In this document: positions 14,900 to 21,760 of the stretch, in pieces
How positions within the stretch are numbered: the first letter of the stretch is position 1
Layout of the letters: each line of letters begins with the position of its first letter
The notes under the pieces: generated by a model
The model's database searches: none
What the model was told of the DNA's origin: nothing
What the model saw: the letters and a program-made list of their open reading frames with translations, nothing else
Translations under genes and position numbers: made by a program
NCBI GenBank assembly: GCA_002404465.1
Contig: DHJT01000030.1
Coordinates: 318 to 22,492, forward strand
Origin: Sutterella sp. UBA4713
GTDB lineage: Bacteria; Pseudomonadota; Gammaproteobacteria; Burkholderiales; Burkholderiaceae_F
Direction: 5' to 3'
DNA: 22,175 nt

Positions 14900-15613
14900 A
14901 TGAGTATCGATCCGATCACCTTTGAGATCCGTAGTGACGGACGGCCTCCTCGGTCGATTTACGTTTGGGAAGTTCCTGTTCGCCTTTGGCACTGGCTCAT
15001 GGCTATCTGCATGGTGGTGCTGATTGCTTCGGGGTTACTGATCGGCGACCCGATTACTTTCGGCAGTCCCGATACCTGGACGGTTTATGGTTTCGGCTAC
15101 GTTCGTCTTGTGCACTACATTGCCGCCATGATTTTCACGGTGCTCTTTATCGGGCGCGTGTACTGGCTGATTCCGGGTAACCGTTATGCTCGAATGATTT
15201 TCTTTCCGCCGGTTTTCCATTTGAAATGGTGGAAGGGCGTGTTCCTGCAAGCCGGGTACTACCTGTTTTTGGTGAAAGAACCGCCCGAGTACGCCGGACA
15301 TAACCCGCTTGCACAGCTGGCGATGTTCGCGATGTTCGTTTTAGGCAGTGTCGGAATCATCATTACAGGGTATGCTCTGTATGCACAGGCCTGGGGATGG
15401 GATACGAACTGGATGTTCTTCTTCGGTTGGGTATTCGTCCTGTTCGGCGACGCTCAATGTGTGCGTACGGTACACCATGTGTTAACGTACGTATTCCTCC
15501 TGTTCTGTGTAGCGCACTGCTACATGGCCATCCGCGAAGACGTGATGGGCGGTGTAACGACCCTTTCTTCGATGGGCTGCGGTCTTCGGATGTTTAAGGA
15601 AACGGAGCACTAG
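14900..15613 (+). CDS. hoxZ: Ni/Fe-hydrogenase b-type cytochrome subunit (HoxZ/HyaC/HupC)
   Basis: This is a 237-residue integral membrane dihaem cytochrome b that anchors the hydrogenase dimer and passes electrons from the distal FeS cluster to quinone. Four hydrophobic segments lie at about 29-49, 68-90, 137-160 and 190-210. Candidate haem ligands are H31 (RLWHW), H72 (RLVHY), H192 or H193 (TVHH) and H206 (AHCYM). A GGAG-type ribosome site sits just upstream, 18 bases after the large-subunit stop. It is the last gene before a strong hairpin terminator, so structural subunits and membrane anchor form one transcriptional block. Confidence 0.96.
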   Translation: MSIDPITFEIRSDGRPPRSIYVWEVPVRLWHWLMAICMVVLIASGLLIGDPITFGSPDTWTVYGFGYVRLVHYIAAMIFTVLFIGRVYWLIPGNRYARMIFFPPVFHLKWWKGVFLQAGYYLFLVKEPPEYAGHNPLAQLAMFAMFVLGSVGIIITGYALYAQAWGWDTNWMFFFGWVFVLFGDAQCVRTVHHVLTYVFLLFCVAHCYMAIREDVMGGVTTLSSMGCGLRMFKETEH

Positions 15614-15748
15614 TTATTGAATACACCTTTTCGTGTATCGTTAACAAAAAGACTCCCGAAACCGGTAACGGCTTTCGGGAGTTTTTAAAAGGACATTCAA
15701 AAAAACTCAGACGGGCCGTTTCGGTCGGAATTAACGCAAAGGTTTGTC
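15614..15748 (+). promoter_or_regulatory. Intercistronic spacer with two tandem hairpins between cytochrome b and endopeptidase genes
   Basis: This 135-base gap is long for an otherwise packed operon. A first hairpin pairs ATACAC (15621-15626) with GTGTAT (15633-15638) around a six-base loop. A second, stronger one is the terminator at 15652-15686, listed separately. The remaining 60 bases before the endopeptidase gene contain a short imperfect repeat (GGCCG/CGGTC around TTT) and an AAAGG ribosome site six bases before the ATG. I do not see a convincing -35/-10 pair for a separate promoter. Downstream genes may therefore rely on read-through or on an unrecognised promoter type. Confidence 0.45.
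15652..15686 (+). terminator. Rho-independent terminator-like hairpin inside the hydrogenase operon
   Basis: ACTCCCGAAA (15652-15661) pairs perfectly with TTTCGGGAGT (15673-15682). The stem continues as CCG/CGG with a single bulged C, closed by a GTAA tetraloop (a GNRA loop in RNA). T residues run through 15686 on the plus strand, while an A-run before the stem gives a T-run on the other strand as well, so it could act in both directions. It lies 38 bases after the cytochrome b stop codon and 66 bases before the endopeptidase start. Confidence 0.88.
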
Positions 15749-16354
15749 ATGAAAGAGGTTTTGGTTTTAGGGCTCGGAAACATTCTTTGGGCTGACGAAG
15801 GCTTCGGAGTCCGTGCGGTGGAGTCATTTCACGCGACCTATCGCGACCGCGAGGAGATTGAGGTCATGGACGGGGGCACGCTCGGTTCCTATCTGATTAA
15901 TGCCGTCATGGAGGCCAAGCGCCTTTTAATTCTCGATTGCTGCGAACTTAAGGCTGAGCCCGGAACGCTTCGCGTGCTGCGTGACGATGAAATTCGCATT
16001 TGGTCGAGTACCAAAATTTCCGCACACCAAACCGGTATGAACGATGTTCTTGCCAAGGCCGCGCTTTTAGGATACGAACCTGAGGCCATCACGGTAATCG
16101 GTGTTGAGCCTTGTGAGTTAGAGGACTACGGCGGAAGCTTGACTGAAAAGGTGCGCGCGCGTGTTCCGCAAGCCGTGCAACTTGCCGCTCAAGAACTTGA
16201 CAGGTGGGGTTTCCCGGTTCAATTAAGGGGTAAGGGAGAGACGGTTGCCGATTTGGCTGCCGGGGCCCTCGAGCAGGACGTTTATGAGAGCGGTCGACCG
16301 AGCGAAGAGGCGGCTCCCCGCACGGGAGACGTGCGTTTCTTTCCGACAAAGTAA
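15749..16354 (+). CDS. hoxM: Hydrogenase maturation endopeptidase (HoxM/HyaD/HupD family)
   Basis: This is a nickel-sensing endopeptidase that removes the C-terminal tail of the large subunit once the NiFe site is complete. The start GLGNILWADEGFG is diagnostic. Metal-binding residues matching HybD E16, D62 and H93 appear as E17, D63 (LILDCCE) and H93 (ISAHQTG). At 201 residues it is longer than minimal HybD-type proteases. The extra C-terminal 40-45 residues (RPSEEAAPRTGDVRFF) match the tail I recall for HoxM/HupD proteins of O2-tolerant systems. It is the first gene after the internal terminator. Confidence 0.96.
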   Translation: MKEVLVLGLGNILWADEGFGVRAVESFHATYRDREEIEVMDGGTLGSYLINAVMEAKRLLILDCCELKAEPGTLRVLRDDEIRIWSSTKISAHQTGMNDVLAKAALLGYEPEAITVIGVEPCELEDYGGSLTEKVRARVPQAVQLAAQELDRWGFPVQLRGKGETVADLAAGALEQDVYESGRPSEEAAPRTGDVRFFPTK

Positions 16355-16364
16355 GGAATAAGTC

Positions 16365-16709
16365 ATGTGTATTGCAACTCCGGAAACGGTTTTATCCATT
16401 GAAGAAGCGGCTACGGGACCAGTCGGAACAATTTTGCATGCCGGGCGAGTCATTTCCGTCGATTTATCTCTTGTGCCTGAGGCGAAAGTCGGTGATACGA
16501 TTTTGTTTTTTCGCGGTAATGCCCTGCGTGTGATTGAAGAAACTGAAGCTCGAAAAATTCGAGCGGCACTCGGAGCTCTGGCAGAAGTCATGGACGGAAC
16601 GGCTTCTCAAAGTGCTATCGAATCGGGATTTGCCGACCTGATCGATCACCCGGCGCAACTTCCCGAACACTTGCGAAAAGCGTTGGAGGAAAAAAATGCC
16701 CGTCGGTAA
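16365..16709 (+). CDS. hoxL: HypC-family chaperone HupF/HoxL, specific to the membrane-bound hydrogenase
   Basis: This is a second HypC-family protein, 114 residues against 76 for HypC. It starts MCIATP, with Cys2 as the cofactor-binding residue, has the OB-fold motif VGDTILFFRGNALRVIEE, and carries a C-terminal helical extension of about 40 residues. HoxL/HupF is known to act as a dedicated chaperone for the MBH large subunit and is needed chiefly in air. It lies ten bases after the endopeptidase gene and overlaps the next gene by 14 bases. Confidence 0.93.
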   Translation: MCIATPETVLSIEEAATGPVGTILHAGRVISVDLSLVPEAKVGDTILFFRGNALRVIEETEARKIRAALGALAEVMDGTASQSAIESGFADLIDHPAQLPEHLRKALEEKNARR

Positions 16710-17181
16710 AATGAATACTGTGACGCGTTCGGTCGGACAGGTGGATGCAACGACACACCCGGCTTACCGTCGCCTCTTTGAAAGCGAAGGCTTTACCTGG
16801 GCGGACGGTGCGACATTTGAAGCTTTTTTGGCGGCCGAGGGCTTTAAGATGGCGATTTTTTCCGAAGACCCGAATGCCAAGCGCGTCTCGCTTGACATTG
16901 CCGTTATTGCGCCGGAGTTAAAGAAGGCCTTCGCGGGGGCTTTGACAAGGACGGTTTTTACCCGCTTTAACGAATCGCGCGCTCTTGCGGGGCGCTTCGG
17001 TATTACGGGCTTGCCCGCTGTGGCGCTTTTTCGTGACTCGGTGTACTTGGGTGCGGTGCAGGGGCTTAAAGATTGGAATGAATACTGCCGTCAGCTAAGC
17101 GAAATTGTCGTACGTGAAAAAGCCCCGGTTCGGCGTGTGGCTTTTATCCAAGAAAACACTGTTTCGCATTGCTCGGATTAG
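16696..17181 (+). CDS. hoxO: Hydrogenase small-subunit chaperone HyaE/HupG/HoxO (thioredoxin-like fold)
   Basis: The 161-residue protein belongs to the HyaE/HupG/HoxO family, which binds the twin-arginine small-subunit precursor during FeS assembly. It has a thioredoxin-like layout with the cis-Pro loop GITGLPAVALFRD (P107) but no CxxC, as expected for the family. I chose the ATG at 16696 because GGAGG lies six bases upstream; this makes it overlap the preceding gene by 14 bases. A second in-frame ATG at 16711 is the alternative start. The tail after residue 135 looks unstructured. Confidence 0.92.
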   Translation: MPVGKMNTVTRSVGQVDATTHPAYRRLFESEGFTWADGATFEAFLAAEGFKMAIFSEDPNAKRVSLDIAVIAPELKKAFAGALTRTVFTRFNESRALAGRFGITGLPAVALFRDSVYLGAVQGLKDWNEYCRQLSEIVVREKAPVRRVAFIQENTVSHCSD

Positions 17182-17191
17182 GAGAACGGCT

Positions 17192-18004
17192 ATGGCAATC
17201 GGTTTCGGGGTTTCATCTTCGCGATGGGCCGATATCCATTTGGACAAAGAAACGGAACATGCGGCAGCTTTGGCGGCCGTGGCGTTCTTAAAACAGGTTT
17301 CACAAACGGCGCAAAGAGCTTTAACGCTTCCTGTTGCGTCCGCTCTTCAAGAGCAATTGAGTGTCGGCTTCGAGTCGTTTAATCCGAAGCATTTGGATTT
17401 TATTCTTGCGACGGTGGCTTCCGGCGAAGTGCGTATTGCAACGCGTGCCGGTGCCGTCAAGGCCGAAGAGACACAGATTCCCGGTCTTTGGCGCCTTGAA
17501 GAAAACGGACGCCAGCGGTTCGTTTTTGCAAGTCTTCCCCGGGTTGTTCTCGAGGCTGTGCAAGAGGGGGCATATCCGCTTGTCGTTCCGGAGACGGCAC
17601 CCGAGGGCGTTTTTTCCTCACCGGCTATCCTAAAGGAGCTTGCATCGGCTCAAACAACGTGCAACATTGACGTGTTGGACTTTAATCCGCCGCATATGGT
17701 TGAACTGACACGACAGCCTGTCGAAAAAGCCGATATGCAATGGATGAAATCGATTCTGGGCTCCGGAGATACGCACGTGTGGCTTTCCGGGTTTGCCAAT
17801 GCCCGAATGCAAAGCACGCGCTACAAGGCCATTTGGAGAAGCACGATCCTTAACAAGGCCGGCAAGACGCTTTTAGATAGTTTTGTCGTGACATTGATCC
17901 CGCCGGAAGTCCCGACAAGCCCCGAGGAGTTTTCCGATTCGGTTACCGCATGCCGCGAATTAATCGAATGGCTTGAGGGTGATTTGGAACGCGGGGTTTT
18001 ATAG
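17192..18004 (+). CDS. hoxQ: Hydrogenase expression/formation protein HyaF/HupH/HoxQ
   Basis: The protein has 270 residues, starting at 17192 where TAGGAG lies seven bases upstream; the frame is open further back inside hoxO but no ribosome site supports that. The C-terminal half carries the family pattern NIDVLDFNPPHMVELTRQ and then GDTHVWLSGFANARMQST, typical of the HupH domain. HoxQ/HyaF works with HoxO/HyaE on the small subunit and its FeS clusters in O2-tolerant systems. It ends one base before the rubredoxin start codon. Confidence 0.93.
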   Translation: MAIGFGVSSSRWADIHLDKETEHAAALAAVAFLKQVSQTAQRALTLPVASALQEQLSVGFESFNPKHLDFILATVASGEVRIATRAGAVKAEETQIPGLWRLEENGRQRFVFASLPRVVLEAVQEGAYPLVVPETAPEGVFSSPAILKELASAQTTCNIDVLDFNPPHMVELTRQPVEKADMQWMKSILGSGDTHVWLSGFANARMQSTRYKAIWRSTILNKAGKTLLDSFVVTLIPPEVPTSPEEFSDSVTACRELIEWLEGDLERGVL

Positions 18005-18005
18005 C

Positions 18006-18257
18006 ATGCAAGAGGGTATTGCGCCGGGGCGCATTGATTTAATCCTTGAGGAGCTCACGCGCCGCCGGGTCGGGCCGACAACGAAGATGCAATGCAAGGT
18101 ATGCTGGTATGTCTATGACCCGGCTCTCGGGTGCGAGGAGATGGATGTGCCGCCCGGAACACCGTTTAACGAACTGCCGATCCATTTTGTATGTCCGGAT
18201 TGCGGCAACCCGGTCTCTTCGTTTATCCCGCTTCCCGACGGCGAGCAGGAGCCTTAA
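18006..18257 (+). CDS. hoxR: Hydrogenase-associated rubredoxin (HoxR/HupI)
   Basis: An 83-residue protein of which residues 27-73 form a rubredoxin domain. C30-K-V-C33 followed by WYVYDP, and C63-P-D-C66-G-N-P, give the four-Cys iron site. PPGTPFNELPIHFVCPDC is typical. An N-terminal helix of about 25 residues precedes the domain, as in HupI. I chose the ATG at 18006, one base after the hoxQ stop; there is no strong ribosome site, so coupling to hoxQ is likely. In known systems this rubredoxin helps small-subunit maturation under oxygen. It is the last gene of the plus-strand operon and converges on lptD. Confidence 0.95.
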   Translation: MQEGIAPGRIDLILEELTRRRVGPTTKMQCKVCWYVYDPALGCEEMDVPPGTPFNELPIHFVCPDCGNPVSSFIPLPDGEQEP

Positions 18258-18314
18258 GTTACGGCTGATTTTGCCTGATTTCCTGGAAAGCGTTCTCGGT
18301 TGCTTCACAGGATG
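18258..18314. other. Convergent rubredoxin/lptD junction without visible terminator
   Basis: These 57 bases lie between the rubredoxin and lptD stop codons. I see no stable inverted repeat followed by a T-run on either strand, so transcripts from both sides may run into each other. This is one edge of the hydrogenase block. There is no obvious direct repeat, tRNA remnant or insertion-sequence end. Confidence 0.5.
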
Positions 18315-20639
18315 CTAGCGGTAGTAGTCAAACGCCCCGATACGCCCAGGGACAAGCGTTGATTTTTCCGACTGATATCCCGGAATGCCTTCCTCAAGCG
18401 TCGACAAGGGACTTGAACCGATACCCCCGAGACCGCGAAGTTCGAGTTGGATGAAGTAGCGCATTTCGTATTTATCCGTGCTGGTGACGTAACGCTGTCC
18501 GACAAGACGAAGCGTCCAGCAGTCGGCGTTATATTCAAAGCCGACGAGGGCTTCGATCCAGCGCTTCTTAAGAAGCGAATAGTTCAAACGCGAGAGCGCA
18601 TACAAATTGCCTGCAATCGGCCACTGAGCGGAAAAGTCCAATTGCTTAAAATTTAAATCGGACTCCGGGTTGTCATTGTAGTTGTAGCGGTAGTAAAGCC
18701 CGACGACACTCATGGGTTTGGGTTGCCACCGAATACCGGCACTGGCACGATTTAAGGCTTTTCGCTCATAGTTGTATTGAGCAAAACCCGTAATGGTCAG
18801 ACTCTTAAAGAGTTTGGCGCCGACACTGGCTAAAAAATCGGCCTTGCGGTTGGCGAGCACCTGTCGCTCCCCGTTATAACCGATCTGTGTGTCACTTAGG
18901 TAAAAGCGCTGACCGACGGCGGCCCGAAACAGTTCGCTTCCCGTCGAATCCTCAAGAAAGCGCGTCGTTAAAGCTGTCGTGACGTGATTGGCCTCATTGA
19001 TTCTGTCATACCCGGACCACGTGTTTTCCGTAAAGATCTGCGCAAAATTCATGTCCGAGAGACTGGAATCGAAGATCGGAATGTCTCTTTGATCTTTGTA
19101 GGGAATGTAGGCGTAGAAAATGCGCGGTTCGAGGGTTTGCGTTAAGGCCCGGTTGTTTACCGTGAGATTGCGCTCGAACGTTAAACCCGAATCGGCCGAG
19201 AAAATCGGCATGATGCGCGAAGGATGTTTGTCCCCGTTTTCCCGGACCGGATCGTCTAAGTTGTACCACGTGCCGATGACTTGCGCTTTGGGTGTGAAAA
19301 ACCATCCTGCACCGCGAAGCGGATAGGAAACCGTCTGATCGAAAACAAATCGATCGCCTTCCCGGTTTTTCGGGTGGCGAAAGCGCGTGGCATCCAGTTC
19401 CGTTGTCAACTCAAAACCGTTTAAATCGGCCGCATATCCGGAAAGCGTAATCTGAGGCACCTTTTCGTACGGCTTGCTCGTGGTCGTATCGCGAACATCC
19501 AAAGCCTGATTCTTACGGATACTGATTTGGCCGTTGACGTATTTTTTCGAAAAATTAACCCAAAAATCTTCAGCTAAAACCGAGTCGGAGTCATCGCGCA
19601 AACTGTTCCCGAAATCGGCGTTAAAGTTGTCGTCGGAAAGACGGTTGTAGTCGATGCCGTAACCGATGCCTGCCGTGTTTCCCGATAGCTTGGCCGTCAC
19701 GCCCCAGCGCGCCCCGTCGGGTGCATCGTCGGATGCATCGTGCGGCAGATAGTCGCCGATAATCTGCGCGGAAAAGTCCCGTGTCAAAAGCCGGAGGTCA
19801 TTTCCGAGCATGACGCCGGCTTTGCTCATGACGCGCGGCGTAATCGTGTAGTCGTAATTGGGGGCGATGTTCCAGTAGTAGGGAACCGAGACATCCAGAC
19901 CGCGTGTTTTACTGACGGAAAGACTCGGAGCCAGAAAACCGCTTTGGCGCTTTCCGGAGGCCGGAAACGTGAACCAGGGTACGGCAAAGACAGGAACGCC
20001 TGCTAGTTTTAATACGGCATTTCTTCCGTAGCCCGTTTGCTCGTATTCATCGAGTGTTAATTTGTCGAGCTCAATCCACCAACTGTCATCTCCTTTACGA
20101 CACGTGGTAATCAAAGAGTTTTCCAGTTCGGTGGTTTCTCCGGATTGAAAACGGACGCAGGAGGCTTCTCCGCGCAATCGATTCGGCGCAAATTCAAATT
20201 CGGCCTCTTGTGTTTTTCCCGTTTTCGAATCGAGGTGGTAGACAATCTCCGGAGACCTAAGTGTTAGGCCCGAGCGCGAGAGTTCGGCATTTCCCGTTCC
20301 TTGTACGAGGTCTTCGTACTGGGTATAAACAATTTTGTCGGCTTTAACGACAGAGCCTGCACGGCGAATTTCCGCTTCGCCTTTTAAGACGATTTGCGTT
20401 TCGGGCGATCCGCTGATCTCCTCGGCAAACACAACGGCAGCACTCTCGTCATCGCTAAGGGGCGGCTCCAGACGAGTCGCACTGATCCACGGCGTATGCT
20501 CGAATCTGTCGGTTTGTGACGCTTTTATCGGCGGGGGTGCCATTAAACCGGCATCGGCGGCCTCAGCCACAAAAGGGATGGCGGCGGCAACGGCGGTTGC
20601 CAGAGTCAGCAGGCGTTTGTGCGAGGGCTTCCGAAACAT
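18315..20639 (-). CDS. lptD: LPS-assembly protein LptD
   Basis: LptD is the outer-membrane beta-barrel that with LptE inserts lipopolysaccharide into the outer leaflet. The ATG at 20639 gives 774 residues with a Sec signal (about residues 8-28, ending FVAEAADA). A GTG two codons upstream is the alternative. The N-terminal OstA/LptA-like beta-jellyroll (about 70-170, with LKGEAEIRRAGSVVKADKI) precedes the barrel, which includes the family's VPVFAVPWFTFP. Only three cysteines remain in the mature protein (C161, C180, C707), against four in E. coli LptD with its CC pair. A C180-C707 disulfide would match the E. coli 173-725 bond. It is divergent from amgK. The usual downstream partner surA is displaced by the hydrogenase genes. 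Confidence 0.96.
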   Translation of the reverse strand: MFRKPSHKRLLTLATAVAAAIPFVAEAADAGLMAPPPIKASQTDRFEHTPWISATRLEPPLSDDESAAVVFAEEISGSPETQIVLKGEAEIRRAGSVVKADKIVYTQYEDLVQGTGNAELSRSGLTLRSPEIVYHLDSKTGKTQEAEFEFAPNRLRGEASCVRFQSGETTELENSLITTCRKGDDSWWIELDKLTLDEYEQTGYGRNAVLKLAGVPVFAVPWFTFPASGKRQSGFLAPSLSVSKTRGLDVSVPYYWNIAPNYDYTITPRVMSKAGVMLGNDLRLLTRDFSAQIIGDYLPHDASDDAPDGARWGVTAKLSGNTAGIGYGIDYNRLSDDNFNADFGNSLRDDSDSVLAEDFWVNFSKKYVNGQISIRKNQALDVRDTTTSKPYEKVPQITLSGYAADLNGFELTTELDATRFRHPKNREGDRFVFDQTVSYPLRGAGWFFTPKAQVIGTWYNLDDPVRENGDKHPSRIMPIFSADSGLTFERNLTVNNRALTQTLEPRIFYAYIPYKDQRDIPIFDSSLSDMNFAQIFTENTWSGYDRINEANHVTTALTTRFLEDSTGSELFRAAVGQRFYLSDTQIGYNGERQVLANRKADFLASVGAKLFKSLTITGFAQYNYERKALNRASAGIRWQPKPMSVVGLYYRYNYNDNPESDLNFKQLDFSAQWPIAGNLYALSRLNYSLLKKRWIEALVGFEYNADCWTLRLVGQRYVTSTDKYEMRYFIQLELRGLGGIGSSPLSTLEEGIPGYQSEKSTLVPGRIGAFDYYR

Positions 20640-20726
20640 AAACACGTTATAGTTCGCAAAGAAAATCCGAATAGGCGGATTATAGGCAAGGAGCCTTCGA
20701 AAACGGGGGGCAAGGAGTTTGTCAAG
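20640..20726. promoter_or_regulatory. lptD-amgK divergent promoter region
   Basis: This gap separates the divergent lptD and amgK starts. On the minus strand a perfect TATAAT (complement of 20679-20684) would start an lptD transcript about 30 bases before its ATG, though the -35 hexamer is weak. TTGACA also occurs on the minus strand (20720-20725) but 35 bases from that box, too far to pair with it. AAGGAG (20712-20717) is the amgK ribosome site, nine bases before the ATG. I cannot assign an amgK promoter with confidence. Confidence 0.45.
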
Positions 20727-21752
20727 ATGGCTATGAAAAAACAGGATGCTCGTTTGGGTGCACTACGGGCGTGGCTTTTGCCGATGGCATCTCGATACGG
20801 ACTTGCTCTTGAGTCCCTGGCGCCGGCAAGTACCGATGCGAGTTTTCGGCGGTACTTTCGCTTAACTTCCGATGCCGGAACATCATTGATCGTGATGGAT
20901 GCACCGCCTGAGAAGGAGCCGATTGCCTCGTATCTGAAAGTTCAATCGTTGATGCACGAAGCGGGACTGAATGTTCCCGTCATTTACGCGAAAGATGAAG
21001 CCGCGGGTTTTATTCTCATGAGCGACCTGGGTAAAAAAACGTATCTGGACGTTTTGAATTTAAAAAACGCCCCCGCGCTTTTCGATGCGGCCGTCGATGA
21101 GCTTATTGCCTGGCAAAAGGCGACACACCCCGAAGTGTTGCCCCGCTACGATGAAGCGACTTTAAGGCGCGAACTCGGTCTTTTCCCCGACTGGTACATT
21201 GCACGCCATCGCGGCTACACGATGACGGAAAAAGACAAATCGGATTTAGAGAGCGTTTTTTCGCGCATTGTGGCGGATAATTTGTCGCAGGCGACAGTCT
21301 ATGTGCATCGCGACTATATGCCGCGCAATCTGATGGTTTCGGATGGTGTTTGGCCTGGCGTCATTGATTTTCAGGATGCAGTCATCGGACCGATTACCTA
21401 TGACATCGCTTCCTTAATGCGTGATGCGTTTATCAGCTGGCCGGAAGAATTTGTTTTGGATATGACGATCCGTTATTGGGAAAAAGCACGGAAATCGGCT
21501 TTGCCGGTTCCGGATGATTTCGGGGCTTTTTGGCGTCACGTCGAGTGGATGGGCCTGCAACGGCACTTGAAGGTACTCGGAATCTTTGCTCGCATCAATT
21601 ATCGAGACGGAAAGCCAAAGTACTTGGCAGACACCCCTCGCTTTATCGAGTACGTTCGTCGCACGGCCAATCGCTACGATGAGCTTAAGGTCCTGAATCG
21701 ACTTTTGGATCGCTTCGAGCCGGAAAAGACTGCGCAGGCCGTTACCTTCTAG
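20727..21752 (+). CDS. amgK: Aminoglycoside phosphotransferase-fold sugar kinase (N-acetylmuramate/N-acetylglucosamine kinase AmgK)
   Basis: AmgK phosphorylates the anomeric hydroxyl of MurNAc (and GlcNAc) in the MurU recycling route, which bypasses de novo UDP-MurNAc synthesis. The start at 20727 gives 341 residues, a normal length. N-terminal ASTDASFRRYFRL resembles the family's nucleotide loop. The catalytic VHRDYMPRNL supplies H194, D196 and N201, and VIDFQDAVIGPITYD supplies the metal-binding D214. Divergence from lptD and direct succession by a murU-like gene (eight-base gap) match the amgK-murU pair of Pseudomonas and betaproteobacteria. Confidence 0.93.
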   Translation: MAMKKQDARLGALRAWLLPMASRYGLALESLAPASTDASFRRYFRLTSDAGTSLIVMDAPPEKEPIASYLKVQSLMHEAGLNVPVIYAKDEAAGFILMSDLGKKTYLDVLNLKNAPALFDAAVDELIAWQKATHPEVLPRYDEATLRRELGLFPDWYIARHRGYTMTEKDKSDLESVFSRIVADNLSQATVYVHRDYMPRNLMVSDGVWPGVIDFQDAVIGPITYDIASLMRDAFISWPEEFVLDMTIRYWEKARKSALPVPDDFGAFWRHVEWMGLQRHLKVLGIFARINYRDGKPKYLADTPRFIEYVRRTANRYDELKVLNRLLDRFEPEKTAQAVTF

Positions 21753-21760
21753 GGGGTGTT

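Noticed and set aside
4257..18314. Insertion-sequence ends, integrase or att repeats bounding the hydrogenase block
   Set aside because: Both junctions (4207-4304 and 18258-18314) were read and no shared direct repeat, terminal inverted repeat or transposase fragment was found; the insertion idea rests on gene order only.
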